Shown: positions 11,520-21,985 of the stretch, one piece after another | Layout of the letters: each line of letters begins with the position of its first letter | Position numbering within the stretch: position 1 is the first letter of the stretch | Assembly (NCBI GenBank): GCA_934047225.1 | Contig: OW203990.1 | Location: forward strand, 27,321,045 to 27,385,044 | Length of the DNA stretch: 64,000 nt | DNA from: Ypsolopha sequella | Taxonomy: Eukaryota; Arthropoda; Insecta; Lepidoptera; Ypsolophidae | Direction: 5' to 3' | The notes under the pieces: generated by a model | Told to the model about the DNA's origin: nothing | Seen by the model: the letters and a program-made list of their open reading frames with translations, nothing else | Databases searched by the model: none | Position numbers and translations under genes: made by a program

Positions 11520-11818
11520 TCTATCTATCTATATATATAAAAAGAGAAGTCCTGACTGACTGATTCATTCACTGACTCATTCACTGACTCATCAACGCAC
11601 AGCCCAAACCCTTCGACTTAGAAAGCTGAAATTTTGCACAAAGCTTCCCTTTGTAATGTAAACAAGGAATAAGAAAGGGTTTTTCGAAATTCTACCCCTA
11701 AGGGGGTGAAACGGGGGTCCAAAGTTTGTATGGGGAAACAAGATTAGTTAGACTATTTTATTCGAGACTTCACAGGAGTACTCCTATTCATAAATGAGTA
11801 AACACGTGTTTCAGGTTT

Positions 11819-12105
11819 TTTCAGAATTCAACCCCTAAAAGGGGGAAATGGGGTGACAAAGTCTGAAAATCAACATGGGTATCGTTTGTATGGTTTATCG
11901 GGTCGCTGATTACAAAAACAACAAAGATTTTAAAATACAACGTGGTGGACGTGAAAAAGGGCTTTTCCAGAATTCAACCCCTAAAAGGGAGAAATGGGGT
12001 GACCAAGTCTGAAAACCAACATGGGTATCGTTTATATGGTTTATCGGATCGCTGATTAGGAAAACAACAACGATTTCTAAATCTAACGTAGTGAACGTGA
12101 AATAA
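11819..12105 (+). repeat. Tandem duplication of a 145-bp unit inside the Helitron
   Basis: Both units carry CAGAATTCAACCCCTAAAA, GAAATGGGGTGAC and AACATGGGTATCGTTT, then a GATCGCTGATTA-like segment. Divergence is roughly 10 percent by eye. Confidence 0.8.
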
Positions 12106-12360
12106 CATCATTTCCTGTTGGGGTACGATGGGGTTGAAATTTTGAAATGTGTAAATATCAATATGGGTGTCGTTTTTATGGTTTTTTTGGACGTTAATTA
12201 CGAAAATGGCATCGATTTTGAAGTTTGAAAATTCTTGAAAGTATGTGTGCCAGAGCAAATCGGCTGTAACAGACGGACAGACAGACAGCCACACAAGTGA
12301 TCCTATTAGGGTTCCATTTTTTCCTTTTGAGGTATCTATATATCAAACTATCTATCCAAA

Positions 12361-12409
12361 ATCTATCTATCTATCTGTCTGTCTATCTATCTATCTATCT
12401 ATCTATATC
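12361..12409. repeat. (ATCT)n microsatellite
   Basis: About 12 units, with two ATCT to GTCT changes in the middle. Confidence 0.9.
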
Positions 12410-13184
12410 CCAGCAAAATATCTTTGGAACGGAAGGTGGTACATCCCTGTGGGTTGGACCACGGGGTGCCAAAAAAAGTTTTTTTTTTTAAATTTCAAAA
12501 CTTTGACTGCCTGTATATCCCGAACGGCTGGAGTTAAACCCATGTTGATGGGTGTCTAGGAAAATGTCTCGACGAGATCGGTCTGCCGAAAGTGTCAAAA
12601 CTTTACAGGCCCGTATCTCCCATGTTCATGATACTCTAAGAAAAGGGTTCGGCGAGATCTAGACGACGACGCCGGTAAAAAAAAAACGAAAATAAAAAAT
12701 TGACAAAATTTTGATCGGCCATATCTCCCGAACGGATAAGCGTAGGGAGTTCGGGTTTTAACTATAGTGATCGGTCAAGCTGGGGCTACACCACCAAAAA
12801 AAAATTAATTTGTCAGGTTTTGACAGTTTTTTCACAGGTCCAAAAAAGTATTCCGATTTACATGAAACTCGGTATCAAGGGGCATTCGGGGTCGCTGATT
12901 ACGCTGCCATATACAAATTTGACATTCTTTGACAACTGATAGGGATTATGATACTTTTTCGGAAAAACTTTGATCGGTGAGTTCCTTTTTTTGGCACTCT
13001 GGCGAGGCAGAAGGCCGAGCTAAGCTCCACGAAGCCGAAGGCCGATTAGTGTGTTTCTAGCGAGGCCGAATAACGAGCATGTGAGTTTTTCGGCCGAGCA
13101 CTACACCTTGACTCCCAGAGGGAGTGAGAGCACTTATAATGTTTGTTTCTGATCCTATTAGGGTTCCATTTTTTCCTTTTCGCA

Positions 13185-13346
13185 ATGACGATTAGTAAGT
13201 CTCAGGGTCAGTCACTGAAAACAGCAGGAATTGATCTTAGGGGGGACTGCTTTTCGCACGGCCAGTTTTACGTAGCCTGCTCGAGAGTGAGCTCACCTAG
13301 CAGCCTGGTCGTGTTAACAGCTGAGGGCAGAATTTCTAATGTATAA
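13185..13346 (+). pseudogene. Helitron Pif1-like helicase, C-terminal end
   Basis: The frame carries [20 protein letters not shown], then [16 protein letters not shown] and SLVVLTAEG. These are the final helicase motifs of the Helitron RepHel protein (SKSQGQSL and the YVACSRV motif VI region), a Pif1-type SF1 helicase that would unwind DNA during rolling-circle transposition. Only about 54 residues remain of a protein usually well over 1000 residues long. The codons before 13185 belong to a repeat (GATCCTATTAGGGTTCC), so the apparent ORF start at 13143 is not real. Upstream helicase motifs and the Rep nuclease are missing, so it is non-functional. Confidence 0.88.
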
Positions 13347-13570
13347 AGAGGTACTTCATGTATGAATTTAAAAAAACCAATAGGTAATAGGCCCCGCCAA
13401 AGAGACTTTACCAGGAGATCAAATAATTGTACCAAAAACACTCCAAACCAGATTTAAATACGCTCTATAAAAATTAGTACACAAAAACTAAATCAACGCG
13501 GGCGAAGCCGCGGGCAAAAGCTAGTACCTAGATAGAGTGATTCAAGAGGAAGGTTTATATGTATAATACA

Positions 13571-13600
13571 TGCCAGTGCAAAGCCGGGGCGGGTCACTAG
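13571..13600 (+). mobile_element. 3' end of an outer, older Helitron
   Basis: The sequence GTGCAAAGCCGGGGCGGG then TCACTAG followed by T is a Helitron-type 3' terminus. It differs in family from the inner end at 13524. The sequences on either side of the inner Helitron (before 11520 and after 13524, GATAGAGTGATTCAAGAGG) read as the interior of this outer element. Confidence 0.6.
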
Positions 13601-13889
13601 TTTACCATATAGATTTAGGCTGATATTATTTAGCTTGTTATATTTTCCTAGTTAAATAAGTACTAGTTTTGGATAACCATGTCAAGGGGGTTGATGTAGA
13701 AATAATAAATCACCATTTTGTCGCATCCACCATAATAGATTTAAAATGACGTTACTCAGCTTATTATGCATTGTCACCAAAACCAAAGTGTACCTATGGA
13801 AAATTTTAGATTAGTCGGTTGGTTTGGTTTACACAATTGAGTTGCAAGATTTCACAAAAGCATTTTATACAAACTAACAGGTAAAAATA

Positions 13890-14156
13890 TTAGGCCGATG
13901 GAAAGCCGATTCTGAAGGCTTTAATTTTAGTTTTAGTGCTGTCAAAACAAAATTTTCTTCAATGCAAAATACTCCTTAGGTGAAGGGTTAGAATATAAAT
14001 TACTTTGGATAATTTTAAGCTTTGACAGCACTAAAACTAAAATTAAAGCCTTTAGAATTGGCTTTATTGTTAAGAACAGAAGCTAAATTACTTTAGAAAA
14101 AAAATTGTTTTGACAGCTCTAAAAATTAAATTAAAGCCTTCAGAATGGGCTTCAAT
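13890..14156. repeat. Three-armed inverted-repeat MITE
   Basis: The motif GAAGGCTTTAATTTTAG plus GTGCTGTCAAAAC occurs near 13911 on the plus strand. It occurs inverted at 14019-14066 (GACAGCACTAAAACTAAA) and again inverted at about 14108-14150 (GACAGCTCTAAAAATTAAA). The middle arm makes the fold ambiguous and suggests a partial duplication or a nested second copy. Confidence 0.6.
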
Positions 14157-14157
14157 G

Positions 14158-14316
14158 GTGTCAATTCGGTGTAACACGACTTAACTTATTTGACAGGACT
14201 AAGCTTATTTTAAGCGTCTTGTCTTTGTCTTTTCGATACAGAAGGAAAAAGACAGAACACTTAAATTAAGTTTAGTCCTGTCAGATAAGTTAAAACGTGT
14301 TAAACCGAATCGACAC
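14158..14316. repeat. 159-bp MITE (TIR GTGTCAATTCGG), copy 1
   Basis: The ends GTGTCAATTCGGTG and CCGAATCGACAC are inverted repeats; the arms extend inward through GACAGGACTAAGCTTA / TAAGTTTAGTCCTGTC. A second copy lies at 54698-54848. No coding content. Confidence 0.8.
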
Positions 14317-16019
14317 AATTATCAAGGCATGTGCCAGAGATTGTCCGGAACGTGGGCTCCAGCGTGGTGCGACCATAAGGGGCGTGGCTCTCTTATCTGG
14401 CTCACCGAAAATTTGAGGATATTTCATCATCTTTTTACTCAGATTTCATGGTTCCGTAGTGAGGATTTATGTCTTTTTTATTATACACGAACGTAGGCAG
14501 GTATATACGTGTTGGAAAGGCATATCTATCTCCATTCTGTATATCTATATTAGGTCTTTACATATAAAATTGCCGTTTTCTATAGAGAATTTGAAGGAAA
14601 CTCAATTTTCAGTACTAACACTTTTGCATTTTTTTTAGAAATGACATGTATAAATTATGTAGTTTCTTATGTGTATAAGACAACATTGAACGAACAGCAA
14701 CATTAAACTAATTTTTGAAAAGTGTCAGCTGTAAAAAATCATTACGAATCTTATCATGGAAATGGATACCTAAATGCTATGGACGAACTGTTTTTGAAAT
14801 TTCAATTTTGATTATCAAACTGAAAATAAAAACAAAATTTAATACGTAAGATGTAAAAACTTGAGATCAACTTTCAAACAAAAAACAAATAATTGAATTA
14901 CAGGTACTATGAACTCTTAAATCTGTAAGACAATTTCGGCAATTTCATATAATGTAAAGACCTATTATATCATGCTACTTCCGATTTGTCAAAAAAAATA
15001 TATTTTGCAATTCGTCAACTTGTTCCAAACATTAATAATATGTATCCAGACGTTTGGGTCAGGGACAGGGGGTTTCGAAATTCATTTAAACAATAACAAA
15101 ATCGATGTAATTACTGTACCATATTATTTTGTATAGATAATTGGGTTCTACACCAACATTATAAAAGCGTTTGTGAGTTTCAATTGGAAAGGAGGAGAAT
15201 GTAGGAGGTAATCTCCGGAACTACGAGGAATCTACGTTATCCCTGAGTGAGATTATAGTTTGTTCTCTAGGGACAGGCAGTTCCCTAGGGACACAGAAGG
15301 AAAGAAAGAAAAAAAAAATATTTATTTTGCCACACAATTAAAAATAATAACGAATACCAATACTTTTAAATAATAAACGAAATTCATTGATTTTAATAAT
15401 TTAAGAGTTTTTTGGAAAAACAACCAATAATGTCACTTTTCTGATATTTTACAGGAAGTAAATATCAAAATCAATCAACCCACATCTACCAACCGTTGGG
15501 CATAGGTAAATAAAACCTTGTAAAATTAGTTACATGGAAAAATCCTTATTTAGGTTTTTTTATTAAACATGGATGAAAATACTTAAATTAAATTTTATTT
15601 ACTTTAAATTCCTTTGCACCCTTGTAGCATAAACTACTATTACCTATGTATGTGTAGGTACCTAACTAAAGTAAAACTTTTTTTATTTATTTTCATTAAA
15701 ATGATTATCGCAACTATATATAGGTTAGAATCAGAATAACTAGTTTTTGTCACTGAGGTATTACTAGTACTAGTACATAGAGTTCAATGGTTTTTGCGAC
15801 TAGTCGTCATCATAAACAACTACTTACATAACTGTAAGCTCTCATTCTAAATCTTTTAAAAGGACAACTTCTCTTTCGTACATTGAATTGTTCATTTTCC
15901 GAATCATCTCACTGGTTGGCCTAAAATCAACACAATTTTTACCAATCCTTTTTATTGATTGCTTGGCGAAAATATTTTCCTTTATTGTTTTCGTCAAAAA
16001 ATTATTTCTTTTTTGCGTC
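14317..16019. other. Long non-coding gap
   Basis: AT-rich with a short GAAA tract near 15296. Short ORFs after 15888 run into element D and have no recognisable domain. No gene, RNA or repeat partner was recognised. Confidence 0.45.
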
Positions 16020-16675
16020 TTAAGGCGATATGTAAATATTTTTGCGTCCCTGTTACTCTATATGCGAAAAAACCCCAAGTGCGAGAGGGATGGATTGGAG
16101 GAAATGTAGCAAAATTTCGGTTTTTTATTAATAAAATGTACTCAAGTTGCTATCAAAATTTCGTTTAACCACCGGGCCTATTGTGTATCTCTAGTTGCCT
16201 TCTGGACTGGGTGTCTATCATCAAAAACATAGATATACTATCGAATTCCGATGTCCTAAGGATATTTTCGCACTTGAAGTGACGACACAGATTGTTAATA
16301 GTTCAATACCCACTAAAGGCAATTTTGAAATTTCAGTTTTTAGCTATGTTTTTGATGATAGGCACCTCGTGCAGTTGGCAACTAAAGATACACAATAGGG
16401 GGGCAGGTCCTAGATACTGTTAAAACCCATCTAATAAAATATAATCGTAGTCCATACGTCATTCCAAATTGTCAAACCAGGAGAAATGATGTTGAAAAGG
16501 ACCTCATTTCAATAAATATTTTTATCGAGCCGAATTTCTCCAATCGCGTTTCTGTTTAACAGATCCCTAGAAAAAGATTCCGAAAATAATACTCTATTTT
16601 ATCAAAATTATACCTTCTTTCCCGAAGTAGATATACAAGTTCTAGAAATGTCGATTTTTTTCCTTAACGCCTTAA
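16020..16675 (+). mobile_element. TTAA-type element D, copy 2, with an inserted core
   Basis: Flanked by TTAA on both sides (16020-16023 and 16672-16675). The start TTAAGGCGATATGTAAATA matches the reverse of the 7.8-kb copy end and also 60491. The left outer part carries ATGCGAAAAAACCCC and TTGCTATCAAAATTT. The right outer part carries GGTCCTAGATACTGTTAAAA and CCGAATTTCTCCAATCGCG. The core (16174-16403) interrupts it at the same point as in copy 1 but in the opposite relative orientation. Confidence 0.75.
16174..16403 (+). repeat. Inverted-repeat-bounded core inside element D (copy 2)
   Basis: Near-identical to 7393-7621; a handful of differences were seen by eye, for example GGACTGG versus GGAATGG. 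The core keeps plus-strand orientation while the host element is reversed relative to copy 1. The last base pair count of Gs differs at the junction. Confidence 0.8.
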
Positions 16676-17134
16676 GGGCCTTAATATCGCCAAATGGGTA
16701 CTTTCTGAAGCCTACTCCTCGTTTATGGCCAAACCAAAAATATTTAAAAAAATGTATATAAATTTATCAACTCTAACATAACATATGCAACATTTTTCTT
16801 TTTCATACCACCAAAACTTCTTTATGAAAAATAAACTTAACCGAATGGTGTTTTTTGGCTTGAATTCCCTACTGCTCCTAAGCGGCTTGGTGGATTTAAT
16901 TAATTTATGCTTTGAGTAATAGATAAATTTGATGGCTATAAACATGACATAGCATTATTCAATCGAACAATCACGTCCATGTGAAAAGTATTATTTTCTT
17001 CCATTTCCCCCTATCAAGGACGCAGCGAGCGTCGTAACAGCCACTATGCTATGAACGTTATTTCAATGTAGTTTCCGTCAATATTCGTACCGATAAACAT
17101 CGAGCTGCTAATTTGGCGACAGTAATCGCCTTAA
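16672..17134 (+). repeat. TTAA-flanked MITE E, copy 1
   Basis: It starts TTAAGGGCCTTAATATCGCC and ends ATTTGGCGACAGTAATCGCC then TTAA. TIRs are imperfect over about 25 bp. Internal landmarks are CTCCTCGTTTATGGCCAAAC and AGGACGCAGCGAGCGTCG. Other copies lie at 61181-61624 (same strand) and 63223-63701 (inverted). TTAA duplication points to piggyBac-type mobilisation. It shares its left TTAA with element D. Confidence 0.82.
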
Positions 17135-17973
17135 TATCGTTACCATGACTGAAAATACGCTCACATTTGGCATTTGAGTGTGACAGCGATTCGTTCAATG
17201 CAAATAAAACTGAAGAAAAGCTGCTCGGTGATTCATGAGCAAAATTACGGTGAAAAACGACACGGTAATGCATGTTCAGTGTAGGCGGTAGATTGGGCTT
17301 GATTACGGTGTAGGTATCTACGGTAATTACCGTGTCACTGGAGACACTGGCTGGACATAAGCCTTTCCAGGACTTTGCCACTCCTGGCGGTCATCCTTGA
17401 AGAATTGCCCATACTCACACACGCTGGGCAGCCGGAACCCAGCGGTGCCGGAACCCTCGCACTGGTGACGCCGCTGCCCGTCACCAGTCTATTCCATACA
17501 AGGCCCGGCTATTAGGGATGGATATACCGCCATCCATTGGTCCCAGGCATGGTGGGCCTCCCGGTTTTTTGCCTGTTTCCTCTTACTCTCCCCCGAATTA
17601 CTTCGAGGGGTCTCCAAGTGAGATGGTGGTACCTCCACAGTCGAGCCCGGCATCAGCTCTACCACCTAATTTTTATATAACTTTTATCATTAGAGTAAGT
17701 TTCGGATGACGCTGGGAAGAGACGCTTTCGCTCGATAGATTTTATTTATGTAAATAGTCTCTTTTAGAGTGTTTTTTGAATACGTGTCACGTTTTACGAT
17801 AAATCTTGTTTACTGTCGCTTCTAAAAAGAAAAAAAAACTTTGTAGGTACTTTAAACAATTTTTATTTTAAAATTAGACTTAATTCTGAATCATTTCGCG
17901 CGCATTTCGGCGCACGGGATTTTCCTCCGGGTATTTAAATTAGCAAAGCCGCTGAAATTTTGGACACACGTTT
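17135..17973. other. Non-coding gap with a GC-richer relic
   Basis: The segment around 17400-17690 is GC-richer than its surroundings and contains the 50-bp fragment shared with 2419-2467 (here 17621-17670). It may be the remnant of a retroelement leader, but no domain is recognisable. Confidence 0.4.
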
Positions 17974-18059
17974 GGTTTAGGGCTAGCCACAAACCGTGGG
18001 GCTAGCATTCTCTGTGGGTTTAGGGCTAGTCACAGACCGTGGGGCTAGCATTCTGTGTG
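17974..18059 (+). repeat. Two tandem 43-bp units
   Basis: Each unit begins GGTTTAGGGCTAG and contains CCGTGGGGCTAGCATTCT; they differ at about four positions. Confidence 0.85.
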
Positions 18060-18151
18060 GGTTTTGGTGACAATGCATGACTTTCATGACTCATGACTCT
18101 CATTTTTATAGCATGCAGTGTTTACCTGTTATTGGAGTTACACTCTATTCC

Positions 18152-18210
18152 TACTGTACGCTAGATTAATTGTATGTTGTTACTGTACGTTAGATTAATT
18201 GTATGTCTGT
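18152..18210 (+). repeat. Two tandem 29-bp units
   Basis: TACTGTACGCTAGATTAATT and TACTGTACGTTAGATTAATT, each followed by GTATG. Confidence 0.8.
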
Positions 18211-18236
18211 TGGTAGACCAAATAAATAAATATATA

Positions 18237-18502
18237 CCAGGTGACTTTTTGATCATCGTCCAAATTCATACTGGTGGCTTGGTAAGTGATGAGTATCATG
18301 GGTCAATAACAATTTTTTTTTGTTAAATTCGTAAAATGAAATTTTGGCTTCCCATAGAAATTCAGTTCCAGTCCCGAGTGAATCACTATGGGGAGTCGAA
18401 ATTTCATTTTACGAATTTCAACAAAATTGTTATTGATGCATGATACTGATCACTTACCAAGCCACCAGTATGAATTTGGACGATGGTCAAAAAGTCACCT
18501 TG
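18237..18502. repeat. Foldback element C, copy 1
   Basis: Almost the whole element is one inverted repeat: the left GGTGACTTTTTGATCATCG is mirrored by CGATGGTCAAAAAGTCACC on the right, and the arms continue through AAATTCATACTGGTGGC and a CATTTTACGAATTTC core. The fold centre lies between the CCCATAGAAATTCAG and ACTATGGGGAG segments. It is flanked by TATA-rich sequence. Other copies: 18985-19248, 23504-23653 and 52177-52440. Confidence 0.88.
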
Positions 18503-18925
18503 TATAATAAACAAGCATTTTGAAAACAAATCCAAGACAAAATATTAAATCAGTTTTATTTTGTGATATAAACTGATTTTATTCGTTTTAGCCTAACACG
18601 ATTAGAAAAGCTTGTTTTAAAAAAAGTTCGTCATTTATTATTCTATTTAACCCCTTGTTTGTTAGTTTTGCGTTTCACCCATACGTTTATATGTTTGTAT
18701 GGGACACTGTATCACCTAAACCAAGTACTACAAAATAGATACTACCAGAAGGCTGACTCTTTATATTCTCTGACAACGGAGCGAAAACAGACGCACACAT
18801 GCATAGACACGTACGTATGATGTGATGATCTCGGTAGAATTTCGTATTGGCATTCGACAGACTTCATCCGAGATCACAGCCGAGATCGTCGTACGTACGC
18901 GTCTATGTGTGCGTGCGACTGTTTT

Positions 18926-19353
18926 CAAGGGCGGATCCAGCCTGCGAGCAGGGGGGGTCACAGGCTCCGAATTAGTCCAAATATACAAGGTGACTTTTTG
19001 ATCATCGTCCAAATTCATACTGGAGGCTTGATAAGTGATCAGTATCTTGGATCAGTAACAATTTTTGTGAAATTCGTTATATGAAATTTCGGCTTCCCAT
19101 AGAAATTCAGTTCCAGTCCCAGGTGAATTACTATGGGGAGTCGAAATTTCATTTTACGAATTTCACCAAAATTGTTATTGATCCATGATACTGATCACTT
19201 ACCAAGCCACCAGTATGAATTTGGACGATGATCAAAAAGTCACCTTGTATAGTGAAATTTTGTGCAATTGTAGGTAAATTTAGCGTGTCCGTATAGAAAA
19301 AAAGTTGAACTAGGTCCCCCATGCCCCCCCCCCCCCCCCTGGATCCGCCGTTG
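18926..19353. mobile_element. hAT-type MITE nested in family B
   Basis: The ends CAAGGGCGGATCCAG and CTGGATCCGCCGTTG are inverted repeats. The 8-bp target duplication ACTGTTTT is exact on both sides (18918-18925 and 19354-19361), which is diagnostic for hAT insertion. It contains foldback element C copy 2 and a poly(C) run near 19325. No transposase. Confidence 0.88.
18985..19248. repeat. Foldback element C, copy 2 (innermost)
   Basis: 264 bp; ACAAGGTGACTTTTTGATC at the left and GATCAAAAAGTCACCTTGT at the right are exact inverted ends. It sits inside the hAT MITE, which sits inside family B, giving the insertion order B, then hAT, then C. Confidence 0.9.
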
Positions 19354-19597
19354 ACTGTTTTCGCTAGTAATGCAGAGTAATCCTTCTGTAAGTGGTTATT
19401 TTGTGCAGGTAGTGTCCGATTCAAAAGGTTGGTTCTTAGATATACAGGTTGAAAAATTAAAATGGAGCTCTAAAGGTAGCTACCAAATACGTTATATAAC
19501 TACAAGAAAACAGCTTTGTTAGACTAACCCTAATTTTGGAGCATTTTACTTCTTCATTCATATTTTGAAAAAAGTTACAGGCATTGAGAAAAACGGT

Positions 19598-20438
19598 AAT
19601 TGAGGCGTGTGCTCGAACAACGCTGTATGTTATATTATGGCGAAATTTGTCTAATGATGGATCAATGCAAATCTTTGTAACATACATCGATGTTAAGCGT
19701 AAAGTACCCATGATACAGTGTCAAGTATTACTGGTCTTCTTTCATACTGCTCATTACGTACCAAATACCAGATAGATTTTAATAATTTTATTCATCTACC
19801 TTGTTTTTATTTTTTTTTTCTTCTTGTGTCTGTTCTCCATCTTACTTTAAGGTAATTATTAGTAAACCGAAAAACAAAAAACATTTCAGTAAGTCCTTTA
19901 TTTTTTTTTATATACCTTTTATATTATATATCTTCATAGAATTATTTGTGTATTATCGTATTTATCCAAAGTAATCATATTTATCTCATGTATGACATGA
20001 TTATATTATAATATTTATTAGTAGTTTAACTATATTATTTATTTTATTTTATTTATTATCTATATGTTTAAATATTGAGCCATGTTTGTTTGTAATTAAA
20101 TTAATTTTGTTTGTTTACCTTTTCATGTAAAATTGTTTAGTTCCCTCGAAACGGAAATACTGTTCCCCAAAAGACAATTATATTAGTTTGGGGTTCAGAG
20201 TCAACCTTATTATTTTGTTAACTCTTTTTTGTACAATAAAGACTTTGTATTTGTATTGTATTTGTATTTGTTCAACTGTATGCTAACGTTTGACTGCTGC
20301 TAAACTTCACTATCATTATGATTGTAAAACAGAATTCAGTTGCAAACAATGCCAGTGTTGACGGACAGCATTTTTCATCATTAGATAATTTTCGCCAAAA
20401 TGTAACATACGGCGTTGTTAGAGCACACGCCTCAATTT
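19598..20438. repeat. Inverted repeat pair, about 50-bp arms
   Basis: The left arm reads AATTGAGGCGTGTGCTCGAA then CAACGCTGTATGTTA. The right arm, reversed, reads AATTGAGGCGTGTGCTCTAA then CAACGCCGTATGTTACA. The arms are about 740 bp apart, either an old TIR element or two facing fragments. Confidence 0.65.
20231..20270 (+). repeat. Retroelement-style tail: AATAAAG plus (TTGTAT)n
   Basis: TGTACAATAAAGACTTTGTA is followed by repeated TTGTAT units. Polyadenylation signal plus a short-unit tail is typical of truncated non-LTR or SINE copies. The body upstream is unrecognised. Confidence 0.5.
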
Positions 20439-21639
20439 TATCAAAACATTTTTTTTTGTTTGAAACGGAAAACGCACAATAAGATTCCTATACATTAATA
20501 TTTACAGGCGGAGAGGAAATAAAAAAAAATGTCTACGTAATACAACTCTTGTCTATACAAGACTATTCGAAAAAAAAAAACTGAAACTGTTACCATAGAC
20601 CTAAGAAATTAAGAGGCGCAATAAGAAACAGCGGTTGCATCACTCAAATAATCACTATTTAAATTACTTTTGCCTTAAAACTAGGTGTTCGATAGATATT
20701 AAGTTATTTTTAGTTTTTTAACGATAATAATGCCAGCAACTGTTTACATGCACCATGATTTCAACAGAATATTTAGGTATAATATACAGGAATCATTCAT
20801 AAAATTGATAAATTATAATATTTTCAATCCAGTTAATTCTAGTTTATTACTTCCAGATAAAATATAGATATCAACACAAGACAACGACCTCTATAGAATT
20901 GTTTGGTGCCTACTCATGTTATATTGTATCTACTCCCATACTGCAATAAGGTAATGAATGACAACATCAAAAGCGGTTTTATATGTGGCGTATTTTAAGG
21001 CGCTCTTATCCTAAAATCAGTAATTTCAAAGTCAAATAGAACTTTCAAATATCGTCTAAAACTTCAAAAAAAAAAAATACGCAATATAGTTCGAACCTTT
21101 ATCTAGGTCTTCCACGCATGTGTTACACGATCAGATAAACTTTGCTCGATACAAATAATTCACGAACACAGCATGTAATAAGACCTTTCAAATCATGCCA
21201 TTTCCATAATTCCACTCTTGTATTAACGAAACATGTCTGGTAATATTGCTCTTTAAATTTTCTAGGTCGACCACGTAAGTGGGTTTTAATAAACATATCC
21301 CTTATTTTTAAACAATTTAAAAACCGATAAAAACAACGAAAAAGTACAAAAGTGTGGTTATTTTCTTTACTCCTTACACGTAAAGAAAAAGACAGAGAGT
21401 CACTCTTCTGGGATAAGAGCGCCTTAAGATTTAGCGCCCTGGGCCAGGTTTGCCACCCCATAATATTACGAGAAAAAAGCAAAAATATTTCACTAAAATT
21501 AGGGTGAGTGTCCATCATAATTTTCGTTTACTCTCAAGTTGACCGAAACGTCGAGTTTTTCTCGCATAAATCATAGTGAATCTTAGCTTTGTTATCTATT
21601 TCGTTAAAAATATTTCAATTATAAAATAAAATGAAATCC

Positions 21640-21985
21640 ATCAGTGTGCAATTTTTATTTAACAATATAAAACTTAAATAACATTAAAAAACTAGAATAC
21701 CTATAACTTAATATAAATATAAAAGATAAAATTATACCTTACTAACTAAATAAAAAAAATTGAGAAAGACTTACCTATAAATTAAACCATATAAAATATT
21801 TTCTAAAAATCACCGCCGTCGATCGGCATGGTCCCCAAAAGGCAGGAAGCATTTCCTCGTTGGATAGCTAAGCTAAGACGCTGTCCGAGGTATGCCCCAG
21901 CCCTTCGGTCCCCTGAAACGTCGACCAGTCGCGATGATATCTGCTTCGCGGCTGGACCCCACGGCCCTAAGGTTTTTACTCGTTG
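21640..21985 (-). pseudogene. 3' end fragment of the zinc-finger/RT/endonuclease non-LTR element
   Basis: The 3' UTR (ACTTAAATAACATTAAAAA in plus orientation) and the end of the coding region (CCGAGGTATGCCCCAGCCC, CGTCGACCAGTCGCGA) match the minus-strand element at 48345-48680 closely. Only the last part of the endonuclease ORF survives, encoding VSGDRxAGAYLG. It is 5'-truncated. Confidence 0.85.

Larger units (their letters stand above)
11520..13524 (+). mobile_element. Helitron-like element (inner), decayed
   Basis: The 5' side begins TCTATCTATCTATATATA after an A-T junction and continues with GTCCTGACTGACTGATTC, a form I recognise from insect Helitrons. The 3' side ends in an imperfect hairpin, GCGGGCGAAGCCGCGGGC, followed by AAAAGCTAG and then T, matching the Helitron CTRR/T rule. 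The interior carries the end of a Helitron helicase (13185-13346), confirming the family, but no Rep domain. The rest is non-coding, includes a 145-bp tandem duplication and a TATC microsatellite, and has no target duplication, as expected for Helitrons. Confidence 0.75.
18728..19412. mobile_element. Long-TIR DNA element (family B, copy 2)
   Basis: The left end ACAAAATAGATACTACCAG and GCGAAAACAGACGCACAC match copy 1 at 3551. The right end GCAGAGTAATCCTTCTGT then GTGGTTATTTTGTGC matches the copy 1 right end at about 4745-4776. The interior includes a second near-palindromic arm pair (18783-18925). A hAT-type MITE is inserted at 18926. Confidence 0.7.
19413..21639. other. Long non-coding gap with one inverted pair
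   Basis: No gene is supported. It holds an inverted pair at 19598-19650 / 20389-20438 and a retroelement-like tail at 20231-20270. A 131-codon minus-strand ORF (21123-21518) has no recognisable domain or promoter and is not called. Confidence 0.4.

Noticed and set aside
21123..21518. 131-codon minus-strand ORF as a gene
   Set aside because: No signal peptide, domain, promoter or repeat match; length is within chance for this composition.
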